In this document: positions 16,292-23,928 of the stretch, in pieces | How the letters are laid out: the number at the start of each line of letters is the position of its first letter | Numbering within the stretch: the first letter of the stretch is position 1 | Source of the DNA: Sulfitobacter marinus | Lineage (GTDB): Bacteria; Pseudomonadota; Alphaproteobacteria; Rhodobacterales; Rhodobacteraceae | Assembly: GCF_900116285.1 (NCBI RefSeq) | Contig: NZ_FPAJ01000001.1 | Coordinates: 248,001 to 312,000 of the forward strand | Direction: 5' to 3' | Length of the DNA: 64,000 nt | Translations under genes and position numbers: made by a program | The notes under the pieces: model-generated | Told to the model about the DNA's origin: nothing | Seen by the model: only the letters and a program-made list of their open reading frames with translations | Database searches by the model: none

Positions 16292-17083
16292 CTATGTAAG
16301 CGCACCTTTAATCTGTCCATCAATCGCGGCAACAACCTTTGCGACTTTGTCCGCATCAGCCGCATCGACATGTGGCGCTGCAAATGCACCAGAGTCATTG
16401 TCATAATACCGACCCGACGCATCTGAAAATTCATCCGAAAGCGCCGCACGGGACAGGATATCAACGCCGATGTTCAGATCATTTCCGGCGGTGCCAAAGC
16501 CCTCACGCACCATCTTCGTGGCCAGTAGAGACCCCGGATTTACGGCCACCGACAGCGGCCCGTCGGGATGCTGTGCCGCGAAATCCTGGCTCCACATTGT
16601 CAGCGCCAGTTTGCTTTGCGCATAGGCCTCCATGTCGTTCAGGCGTCGCTTGCCCTTCATTGCATCAACGTCGACGGGGGCTTGCGCGGCTGACGATAGA
16701 TGCACCAATCGCCCGTCGTTCGGCATGATGGACAGCAAGAGGTCCGAGAGGAGCGCAGGCGCATATGTGTTCACTAAAAATCGGACATCCAAACCATCAC
16801 GCGTAAGTGGTTCGGGCACTTTGAACACGCCCGCGTTATTGATCACAACGTCGATCCTGTCGTTGCTGCTCTTGAGGCCGCGCGCCATTTCAGCGACCTG
16901 CGATAGATCGGACATATCGGTCTGAACAGTCGTGACATCGCCGCCAATCTCTTGCGCCAAAGCATTCAGTTTCTCAGCACTGCGCCCGTGAACGATCATG
17001 CGGTGCCCTTGGGCTGCAAGGGCCAAAGCGGTGGCACGGCCAATTCCGTCGGTTGCGCCGGTGATCAGGATGGTTTTAGTCAT
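16292..17083 (-). CDS. short-chain dehydrogenase/reductase (SDR)
   Basis: NAD(P)-dependent oxidoreductase of 263 residues from this start, which has AAGGAAAC upstream; the frame extends 21 codons further without a ribosome-binding site. Seen: nucleotide-binding TGATDGIGRA (near residue 9), NNAG, catalytic serine in LSSAAQ and the YAQSK catalytic pair (YxxxK). The layout resembles retinol-dehydrogenase/WWOX-like SDRs. Last gene of the four-gene operon starting at 19443; 10 bases after the LLM gene. Confidence 0.92.
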   Translation of the reverse strand: MTKTILITGATDGIGRATALALAAQGHRMIVHGRSAEKLNALAQEIGGDVTTVQTDMSDLSQVAEMARGLKSSNDRIDVVINNAGVFKVPEPLTRDGLDVRFLVNTYAPALLSDLLLSIMPNDGRLVHLSSAAQAPVDVDAMKGKRRLNDMEAYAQSKLALTMWSQDFAAQHPDGPLSVAVNPGSLLATKMVREGFGTAGNDLNIGVDILSRAALSDEFSDASGRYYDNDSGAFAAPHVDAADADKVAKVVAAIDGQIKGALT

Positions 17084-17093
17084 TTTAGTTTCC

Positions 17094-18056
17094 TTAACTG
17101 AAAGTTGGCAAAACATGCTCGGCAAGTTGTTCGAGCGTATCTTCAATGGGGCCGGTACTAAACCGCAGGTTCAGAGCGACATGGTTTACGCCGATCTCTT
17201 CGAGTTGCTTTAAGTAGCGCGTCAGCGGGCGATGGCCGGAGCGAAAGCCGAGATGGATCGGGCTTGGGACCTCATCGGGGTCTTCGGCCAGATCGATATA
17301 TAATGGTTGCAATACCGGCTTCGGTGGCTGCCCAAGTCGTAACAAGGTTTCGCGCCAGTCTTGCAGAACCCGGTCTTGCGCGACGCCGGGCCGTGGGTAA
17401 GTCATCCAGCCATCGCCATTCTTTGCAATCCAGTCGGGGGATTGGCGGCTTGATCCTGTGATCAAAAGCGGCAGTTTTGTTCCAGAAGGTTTTGGTAGCA
17501 TATCGACGGGCGCGATTACCGAACCAAAGCCGTTGCTGACCTGCGGTGCCGTTTGTCCCATTGCGCGGATGTATTCAAAGCTCTCACGGAAAGCGTCGCC
17601 GCGTGCATCGAAGTTTTCATTCATGGCCGGATATTCTTCGGGGCGATCACCAGAGGCCAGGCCGAGGATCACCCGCCCGCCTGATAACACATCGGCGGTC
17701 GCGGCGGATTTGGCCACATGCGCGGGGTGGCGCAGGGGCAGGACAATGCTGGCAACGCCCAAGGCAATCTCCGAAGTTTGCCCAGCCAGAAATCCCAGAT
17801 AGGTGAACGGATCAAAGAGCTGCCCCGCGTCCCCAAAGCTGGGTACGTTGAACGGTACGTCGCGCAACCAGACAGCCTTGAAGCCAAGCGTCTCGGCTTG
17901 TTTTACTCGGCGCAGGTGGTCAGACATATCCGGCACGGGGCTGTGCCCGTATTGTGCGATCGGCACGACAAGACCGAGGCTGATTTGGCCGTTCTGAAAC
18001 GTCGTATCAAAGCCGCGATTGATTTGCGGAAAGGGGGTATTGGTCTCGTCGCGCAC
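17094..18056 (-). CDS. LLM-class (luciferase-like) oxidoreductase, TIGR03571-like
   Basis: Flavin-dependent TIM-barrel oxidoreductase of about 320 residues, related to the luciferase-type family called BA3436. Seen: LGLVVPIAQYG at the first strand, a WLRDVPFN segment, ALGVASIVLPLRHPAHVAKSAA and the ILGLASGDRPEEYPA motif typical of the group. I prefer the GTG at 18054-18056, preceded by GGGAGA, over an ATG at 18116 that would overlap the DUF1330 gene and add an unusual basic stretch. The substrate is unknown. Confidence 0.88.
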   Translation of the reverse strand: MRDETNTPFPQINRGFDTTFQNGQISLGLVVPIAQYGHSPVPDMSDHLRRVKQAETLGFKAVWLRDVPFNVPSFGDAGQLFDPFTYLGFLAGQTSEIALGVASIVLPLRHPAHVAKSAATADVLSGGRVILGLASGDRPEEYPAMNENFDARGDAFRESFEYIRAMGQTAPQVSNGFGSVIAPVDMLPKPSGTKLPLLITGSSRQSPDWIAKNGDGWMTYPRPGVAQDRVLQDWRETLLRLGQPPKPVLQPLYIDLAEDPDEVPSPIHLGFRSGHRPLTRYLKQLEEIGVNHVALNLRFSTGPIEDTLEQLAEHVLPTFS

Positions 18057-18108
18057 TTGAGGTCTCCCGTGATGTGCGCCGCCCCTTTGACGGGGCGACG
18101 CAGCGGTA

Positions 18109-18411
18109 TTAGGCAAGGTCGTCTTTGCCCGCGATCAGGTAGTGATGGCTGACAGAGCCTTTGGTCCGTTCCACGAGGTACGGCGCATATTTGTCGTCCG
18201 CCATAAAGGCCTCTGCGGCGTCTTTGGATGGCCATTCGATGATGATACGCAATCCGGCCTCTTGGGGTGAGCCTTCGACTTGTTCGTGGTTGGCTGTGCG
18301 GGCGATGTAGCACCCGCCGTGGGCCGCTACACGGGCATTCGCCGCCGGCAGGTAGTCAGGAATCCAGTCTTCGCTGGTGGGGGTCACATCAAGTACCGAG
18401 TAGTAAGTCAT
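18109..18411 (-). CDS. DUF1330 domain-containing protein
   Basis: 100-residue alpha/beta protein of the dimeric ferredoxin-like barrel superfamily. The family pattern is visible: Y-L-AANARVAAHGG near residue 21, then RIIIEWPSKDAAEAFMADD. Such proteins often accompany small-molecule oxidoreductases, but no enzymatic activity is established. Strong ribosome-binding site AAGGAAG. Second gene of the MDR-DUF1330-LLM-SDR operon. Confidence 0.9.
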   Translation of the reverse strand: MTYYSVLDVTPTSEDWIPDYLPAANARVAAHGGCYIARTANHEQVEGSPQEAGLRIIIEWPSKDAAEAFMADDKYAPYLVERTKGSVSHHYLIAGKDDLA

Positions 18412-18432
18412 AATTACTTCCTTTTTTCAAAG

Positions 18433-19443
18433 TTACGCGGACAAACCAGGAAGAACCTGCTTGCCGATCACGCGGCCGCTCTCTTGGCGTTTGTGCGCGT
18501 CAGTCAGCGTTTCGACAGTCAGCACATCGGCGCGTTCCGTAACGGTGGATTGCAGCGTTCCCGCGTCGATCATAGCGGACACGCGGTTCAAAAGATCACG
18601 TTGGACAGCGATGTCAGCGGTGTTGAACACCGACCGTGTGAACATGAATTCCCACGAAATCGTCAGGGCCTTTGGCTTTGCATCCGTGATGTTTATGCTC
18701 TGCGGGTCATCAATCAATGCGATGTGTCCACGTGGGGCAATCAGGTTTATGATCGCAGACCAGTGCTGATCAGTAGCCGTCAAAGCTGCAACATAAGTCG
18801 GCGTCTGCCCAAGGTCATTAAGCTGCGCCGCCAAATCGCCACGGTGATCAATCACATGATCTGCGCCCATCTTGCGTACCCAGTCCTGGGTTTCGGGACG
18901 GGAGGCGGTCGCGATGACGGTCAGATTGGTTAGCGTTTTGACCAGTTGGATCAGCATTGAACCCACACCACCAGCACCGCCAATAACCAATAGGCTTTGC
19001 CCCGCGCCACCGCCTTCAGTCACACGAAAGGCATCGAATAGCATTTCCCAAGCAGTGATGGACGTTAGGGGAAGACCCGCACTTTCGGTAAAGTCGAGCG
19101 TCGCTGGCTTTTTGCCAACGATACGTTCATCAACTGCGTGCAGTTCTGCGTTCGTGCCCGCGCGGGTCACATCACCTGCATAAAATACATCATCGCCAAC
19201 CGCATAGCCCGTCACGTCAGAACCGATTTCGACAACGGTTCCTGCGGCGTCATATCCCAACACGCTCGTTGGACCTTCAGGCGGGCGGCCTTCGCGCAGC
19301 TTTACGTCAACGGGGTTCATCGAGATGCCTTTGACCGCAACCAAAAGGTCGTGCGGGCCGACTTGCGGCTTGGCAACATCCATCATTAACAACGCGCCAT
19401 TGCCATCGATTGGGCCAGCTTGCGTATATCCGATTGCTTTCAT
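18433..19443 (-). CDS. zinc-type alcohol dehydrogenase family / quinone-oxidoreductase-like MDR protein
   Basis: 336-residue medium-chain reductase. Features: N-terminal [19 protein letters not shown], GroES-like domain with [14 protein letters not shown] and [20 protein letters not shown], and a Rossmann motif [19 protein letters not shown] (about residues 154-172). It lacks the cysteine cluster of structural-zinc alcohol dehydrogenases, so it is probably a zinc-independent NADPH:quinone or enone reductase. First gene of the operon, with ribosome-binding site AGGAGCAGG; divergent from a LysR gene 108 bases away. Confidence 0.92.
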   Translation of the reverse strand: MKAIGYTQAGPIDGNGALLMMDVAKPQVGPHDLLVAVKGISMNPVDVKLREGRPPEGPTSVLGYDAAGTVVEIGSDVTGYAVGDDVFYAGDVTRAGTNAELHAVDERIVGKKPATLDFTESAGLPLTSITAWEMLFDAFRVTEGGGAGQSLLVIGGAGGVGSMLIQLVKTLTNLTVIATASRPETQDWVRKMGADHVIDHRGDLAAQLNDLGQTPTYVAALTATDQHWSAIINLIAPRGHIALIDDPQSINITDAKPKALTISWEFMFTRSVFNTADIAVQRDLLNRVSAMIDAGTLQSTVTERADVLTVETLTDAHKRQESGRVIGKQVLPGLSA

Positions 19444-19551
19444 TGTCCTGCTCCTATGTGCGGTTTCAGTAAGCTAAATACCATCGCCAAAAATTATAGA
19501 AATAGCGGATATTTGGTTTCATAATTCCGATTTTCGATATAATAAAGCTGC

Positions 19552-20436
19552 ATGGACACAGATACCCTTCGCCTTTTTGTCGCCGCTGCCGAGCGGCTCA
19601 ACATCACTGCGGCAGGCCGCGACCTTGGCCTCGCGCCTGCGATGTCCAGCAATCGCCTGGCAAAGCTTGAAAAGGAACTGGGGGTCGAACTGCTCCATAG
19701 AACAACCCGCAAGGTGTCGCTGAGCCAAGACGGCGCCGCGTTCTTGCCCTATGCACGCGAAATAATCGCGCAGGCAGAGGCAGGTCGTGCCGCATTAGGG
19801 GAGGATACGCTCAGGCCCAGTGGCATTTTGCGATTTGCAGCCCCCAGTAGCTTTGCACAACTCCATATCATTCCGTTGTTACCTGAATTTCAGGAGCGCT
19901 ATCCGGATATCACGCTGGATCTACGGCTTTCTGACAAACGCTTCGACATCATCGACGGAAGTTTTGATCTTGCCCTGCGGAATGCGCCGTTGAAAGACAG
20001 CAGCCTTTTGGGACGAAAGCTGTCTGACGACAGTCGTGTGCTTTGCGCATCTCCGGCCTATCTGGATCGGTTTGGTGTGCCTGTAACCCCAGAAGATTTG
20101 AAGGAACACCGGTTTTTAGCTTGGTCGGACATGGCCGCTCGCGAGATCGTGCACCAAGACGGTCAAAGGGCGATCCTCGACCCTGAAAAAATGACTTGCC
20201 GAACTGTGTTGGACGACGGCACCTCGCAGCGCCTTGCAACGCTTTCGGGGTTGGGCATTTCGATAAACTCACTTTGGAGCGTCGCCCATGACCTCGAAGC
20301 AGGAACGTTGATGCAAATCCTTCCCGGATGGCGTCTGAACGATCAATCAGTGCTGTGGCTCATCTATCCGAAATCCAACGTTCTGACCCCGAAAGTCAGG
20401 TGCTTTATGGATTTTCTGATTGATCGATTGGCGTAA
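19552..20436 (+). CDS. LysR-family transcriptional regulator (divergent from MDR operon)
   Basis: 294 residues: N-terminal winged helix-turn-helix (residues 1-60, LNITAAGRDLGLAPAMSSNRLAKLEKELG) and a type-2 periplasmic-binding-like effector domain ending in VRCFMDFLIDRL. The divergent arrangement with the oxidoreductase operon is the classical LysR layout, so it probably controls 19443-16292 and itself from the AT-rich 108-base gap. It belongs to the large CrgA/AaeR-like branch that responds to small aromatic or electrophilic effectors, but the effector is not deducible. Confidence 0.92.
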   Translation: MDTDTLRLFVAAAERLNITAAGRDLGLAPAMSSNRLAKLEKELGVELLHRTTRKVSLSQDGAAFLPYAREIIAQAEAGRAALGEDTLRPSGILRFAAPSSFAQLHIIPLLPEFQERYPDITLDLRLSDKRFDIIDGSFDLALRNAPLKDSSLLGRKLSDDSRVLCASPAYLDRFGVPVTPEDLKEHRFLAWSDMAAREIVHQDGQRAILDPEKMTCRTVLDDGTSQRLATLSGLGISINSLWSVAHDLEAGTLMQILPGWRLNDQSVLWLIYPKSNVLTPKVRCFMDFLIDRLA

Positions 20437-20796
20437 GGTCAGCTTTTGCAGAGGCTACGCCTTCGGCTACTGCAGAATCTTCACAAGTCATGAACAGGTT
20501 GTTGTGTTTCGCAACGAAGAAGCCCGCGATGTTGACCAGAAGGGTGTATACCAACAACCTGAGGATCAGTCGGGGGTCGCGTAGTTCTATCGCTTCGGGT
20601 GCGGCGACCGTGAGCATTTACCTTGGCCTTCCCCAAACCAGACTTTAGCTTCAGTGCGGAAATCTGGTAGAAGGGGCTCTTTCCAGCAATTCGCCGCGGT
20701 TGCGGATGTTGTTTGAACCAACTCCACCCTCCGAGGGCGACTTTGTTGGACAAAGCACTATTTCGCTGCGACTGCTCCAATGGCGGCTTTTGTGCG
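20437..20796. other. 360-base region without a supported gene
   Basis: Between the convergent LysR and WYL-regulator genes. Both strands contain short open frames, but none has a ribosome-binding site or recognisable motif. A small palindrome CTTTGTTGGACAAAG lies near 20745; it resembles ends of IS5-family elements, but no partner end or transposase remnant is present. Confidence 0.4.
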
Positions 20797-21483
20797 CTAG
20801 AAGTCTTTTGTCGAAACAGTCTCATTCTTCTGCGTATTCTCCCACTGCGCAATAAGGGCGTCCCCTTCGCCCTTAAAATCGGCCGACAAGAAATCGCCGT
20901 GGGCGATACGGTCAACGCGAAAGTGGCGCAGGCTTTGACGCAACTCACACCACGCAACGATCATGACATTGTCCACATAATAAATGAGAACAAGCGGCCA
21001 GATGATGCGGTGGGTTTCACGTTCCTCCGCATCTCGATAGAAAATCTCCAACTTGGTTTCCGAGCGGATCGCGGCGCGAAGACCTGACAGATCTATCGGC
21101 GGCTCAGTCTCGACGCCCCACGATGAGGTAACGAGCTTTCGTGTCCCCGGTGCTGCCTCATGCAGTTTTCGTGAGGCCCGCCCCGCTGCGCGCCACAAAC
21201 CGGGATCGCCCGTGCGTGCAACAAGGCTTAAACCAACCGCAATGGCCTCGGCTTCATCGACGTCAAGGTTGATCGGAGGAAGGTCGTAGCCCTTTCGCAT
21301 AACATAACCGATACCGGGTTCCCCCAGTATTGGGGTTTGCATGGCCTGCAAGCTGGCAATGTCCCGATAGACGGTTCTGACTGACACTTCGAGGGTCGCT
21401 GCTAGATCACGCGCCAAAAGCGGTTTCTTGGCGTCGCGCAATAGCTGAATGATCTCGAAAAACCGTGTCGTCTTGGATGCCAT
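20797..21483 (-). CDS. YafY-type transcriptional regulator (HTH_11 + WYL)
   Basis: 228 residues: N-terminal HTH_11 winged helix (RFFEIIQLLRDAKKPLLARDLAATLEVSVRTVYRDI, about 7-42) and a C-terminal WYL domain (about 140-215) in which the FYRDAEERETHRIIWPLVL and CELRQSLRHFRVDRI segments mark the ligand-sensing core. Divergent from the EamA permease gene, with a perfect palindrome in the 70-base gap, so it probably regulates that transporter. Confidence 0.92.
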   Translation of the reverse strand: MASKTTRFFEIIQLLRDAKKPLLARDLAATLEVSVRTVYRDIASLQAMQTPILGEPGIGYVMRKGYDLPPINLDVDEAEAIAVGLSLVARTGDPGLWRAAGRASRKLHEAAPGTRKLVTSSWGVETEPPIDLSGLRAAIRSETKLEIFYRDAEERETHRIIWPLVLIYYVDNVMIVAWCELRQSLRHFRVDRIAHGDFLSADFKGEGDALIAQWENTQKNETVSTKDF

Positions 21484-21519
21484 GACTGTTCACCTTTTTA
21501 TACCCGGCATGAAACACTC

Positions 21520-21537
21520 CTGACATACAGATGTCAG
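21520..21537. promoter_or_regulatory. palindromic operator candidate between WYL regulator and permease
   Basis: CTGACAT (21520-21526) and ATGTCAG (21531-21537) form a perfect 7-bp inverted repeat with a 4-base spacer, centred in the divergent intergenic region. Position and symmetry suit autoregulation by the dimeric WYL regulator; binding is inference. Confidence 0.6.
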
Positions 21538-21580
21538 TAGTTTGTAGCTATTCATGCACAAGCAATGCAAGGGGCATCCG

Positions 21581-22429
21581 GTGACACTGATCAATACCAA
21601 CCAAAGAAAAGCAGGCATTGTTCTCGTGGTAGCCTCCGCGATTGTCTTTAGTTCTGCCGGTGTTTTCACCAATGGCGTTTCAACAGACGCTTGGGGGGTC
21701 ATCTTCTGGCGAGGGGTTGCAGCGGCGGCGTTTACGCTGATTTATTTGGTGTTGCGCGGTGCACTTCTTGCAGAAATCAGAGCATTCAACAAACCCGCAT
21801 TCTTTGTGACCTTGATGATGGCCGCTGGCACTGCCGCCTTTATCCCCGCATTCAAACTCAGCAGCGTCGCAAATGTCGCTTTGATCTATGCCACAGCCCC
21901 TTTCATCGCCGCAGGGCTATCGTGGATTTTCATCAAAGAGCTTCCAACCACGCGGGTCATTTTTGCAAGTTTGGCAGCGCTCGGCGGGGTGTTCGTCATT
22001 GTTTCAGCATCATTTGGCGGCAGTCAGCTAACAGGAGATTTCCTTGCCCTGTTCATGACCCTGATGATGTCAGGCATTATGGTTGTTTACCGGAAATTCC
22101 CATCGACAACTGCGGCGCTACCGGCTGCCCTGTCATCCATCGTGGTGCTGCCATTTGCTTTGGCGTATGGCGACCCGTTTGCCGTGCAAAGTCACGAATT
22201 GCCGATACTAATAGCCTTCGGCCTTGTTTTCGCGGTTGCCTCGGTGACGTTGACGGAGGGCGCGAGGCGTTTGCCGTCGGCGGAAACAGCATTGCTTTCG
22301 ACGCTGGAAATGCCGCTTGCACCCGTCTTAGCGTTTCTTGTGTTATCAGAGGTACCAACCTCTCCCGCAATCATTGGCGGGTCCATCATTTTCCTAGCCG
22401 TTGTTTGGTCGCAAAAACGTAATGCCTAA
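21581..22429 (+). CDS. EamA-family (DMT superfamily) transporter
   Basis: Inner-membrane permease with ten predicted helices in two EamA repeats; about 282 residues from a GTG start at 21581 that has AGGGG six bases upstream. An in-frame ATG at 21554 lacks a ribosome-binding site and lies only 17 bases from the operator candidate, but cannot be excluded. Recognisable: ASAIVFSSAGVFTN in helix 1 and PLAPVLAFLVLSEVPT in the second repeat. Substrate unknown; probably an exporter of metabolites. Confidence 0.88.
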   Translation: MTLINTNQRKAGIVLVVASAIVFSSAGVFTNGVSTDAWGVIFWRGVAAAAFTLIYLVLRGALLAEIRAFNKPAFFVTLMMAAGTAAFIPAFKLSSVANVALIYATAPFIAAGLSWIFIKELPTTRVIFASLAALGGVFVIVSASFGGSQLTGDFLALFMTLMMSGIMVVYRKFPSTTAALPAALSSIVVLPFALAYGDPFAVQSHELPILIAFGLVFAVASVTLTEGARRLPSAETALLSTLEMPLAPVLAFLVLSEVPTSPAIIGGSIIFLAVVWSQKRNA

Positions 22430-22716
22430 CATTGAAGGCCGACCTTCGTGCTCCATGCAGCATCGGTCAAAATGGGCTCATTGCTGACGTCGGGCTTTGC
22501 CACGTTTGTTTGCGCGACGGCGCACCATCCTGAAATGCGGACACGCCTGACTAAAATGATAATGATGGCGCTTTGCATTTAAGTGCGGCGGCTGATGTCT
22601 TGGGCCGGCTAGCGGCCCTTGCAACCCGTCGTTTGCGTGATACATAAAATCGTCTCTTGTCGCATCGCAGCAGCGCTGTTCCAGAGCGATTTGATATCCA
22701 ACCCAAAGGAATACCA

Positions 22717-23925
22717 ATGCAAGCCAGCATGCTGCGCACGGCGCTAATTCTGGGTCTGATCTGTGTGACCGGCCCTTTCGCCATCGACATGTATCTGCCT
22801 GCACTCCCTGCGATCGAGGCCGCACTGGGCACATCGGTTTCAGGGGCGCAACTGACCTTGGTGGCGTATTTTCTGGCCTATGGGGTGTCGCAACTGGTGT
22901 ATGGCCCGTTGTCAGATCAGATCGGGCGCAAAAAGACGTTGTTGATCGGGATGAGCATCTTTGCAGTCGGCTCGGTCATCTGCGCATCGGCACCTACAAT
23001 CGAGGTGTTGGTCATTGGGCGCTTGGTTCAAGGGATGGGCGGGGCGACGGTGATGGTGATCCCCCGTGCGATTATCCGCGACATGTACACTGGCGCACAG
23101 GCGACGCGGTTGATGGCGACGATTATGCTGGTGATCTCGATCTCGCCGATGCTGGCCCCCTTGGCGGGCAGTGGCATTGTGGCGTTCGGTAGCTGGCGCG
23201 AGATTTTTCTGGTGATGGGGGTATTTGCAGCCCTAAGCCTGACCTTGGCGCAGGTGACGTTGCCAGAGACCCTGAAGCCCGACCGTCGGCGCAAGGTGAA
23301 CATCAAGGAGCTGTCGCGCAGCTGTGGGATATTGCTGCGCGATCCGGTTTTTCTGGGCCTGACCTTTATTGCAGGTTTTGGCATGGCCAGCTTTTTCCTT
23401 TTCGTGTCCAGCGCGTCGTTTGTCTACACTGGCGAATACGGGCTTACGCCGACTGAATTTTCATTGGCTTTTGCGTTCAACGCGGTCGGTTTTTTCATCG
23501 CGACCCAGATGGCGGGGCGGCTGGCAGAGGCTTGGGGCCTTGCCACATTGATCGGGCGCGGCGTGATCGGATTTGCGACCTGTGCGACCGTATTGGCTCT
23601 GCTCGAGTTGGCGGGTTTCCAAGGGATGTGGGTGCTGCTGATCGGATTGTTTCTGGCCTACGCTTGCCTTGGTGTGGTCATCCCGTCGGCCATGGTGGCG
23701 GCGCTTGACGCCCACGGACGGCGGGCTGGCATGGCATCATCCCTAAGCGGTAGCATGACGATGATGATCAGCGCAGCCTGCATCGGCCTGTCGACCCCGT
23801 TTTTTGACGGGACCGCATTGCCGATGGTTGTCAGCATCGCGCTATGCGGGCTGGCGGCGGTGGGGCTGGTGATTGTGACCATGCCAAAGCTGCGGCAGCA
23901 GCAAATGGAGCTTGCTACCGCCTAG
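22717..23925 (+). CDS. Bcr/CflA-type multidrug efflux MFS transporter
   Basis: 402 residues from the ATG at 22717, which has AAAGGA upstream; the open frame starts 20 codons earlier without a site. Twelve transmembrane helices; MFS motif A GPLSDQIGRKKTLL after helix 2 and the Bcr/CflA signatures CVTGPFAIDMYLPALP and GRLVQGMGGATVMVIPRAI. It is a proton-driven drug exporter by family. It is convergent with the RND permease gene, three bases apart. Confidence 0.92.
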   Translation: MQASMLRTALILGLICVTGPFAIDMYLPALPAIEAALGTSVSGAQLTLVAYFLAYGVSQLVYGPLSDQIGRKKTLLIGMSIFAVGSVICASAPTIEVLVIGRLVQGMGGATVMVIPRAIIRDMYTGAQATRLMATIMLVISISPMLAPLAGSGIVAFGSWREIFLVMGVFAALSLTLAQVTLPETLKPDRRRKVNIKELSRSCGILLRDPVFLGLTFIAGFGMASFFLFVSSASFVYTGEYGLTPTEFSLAFAFNAVGFFIATQMAGRLAEAWGLATLIGRGVIGFATCATVLALLELAGFQGMWVLLIGLFLAYACLGVVIPSAMVAALDAHGRRAGMASSLSGSMTMMISAACIGLSTPFFDGTALPMVVSIALCGLAAVGLVIVTMPKLRQQQMELATA

Positions 23926-23928
23926 GGG

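Noticed and set aside
20736..20765. CTTTGTTGGACAAAG palindrome resembling the end of an IS5-family element
   Set aside because: No transposase remnant, second end or target duplication lies nearby, and a 6-bp palindrome of this kind arises by chance.
22602..22618. GGGCCG/CGGCCC hairpin upstream of the Bcr/CflA gene
   Set aside because: Six-base-pair GC hairpin with no T-run and no link to a known leader; not enough to call a regulatory element.
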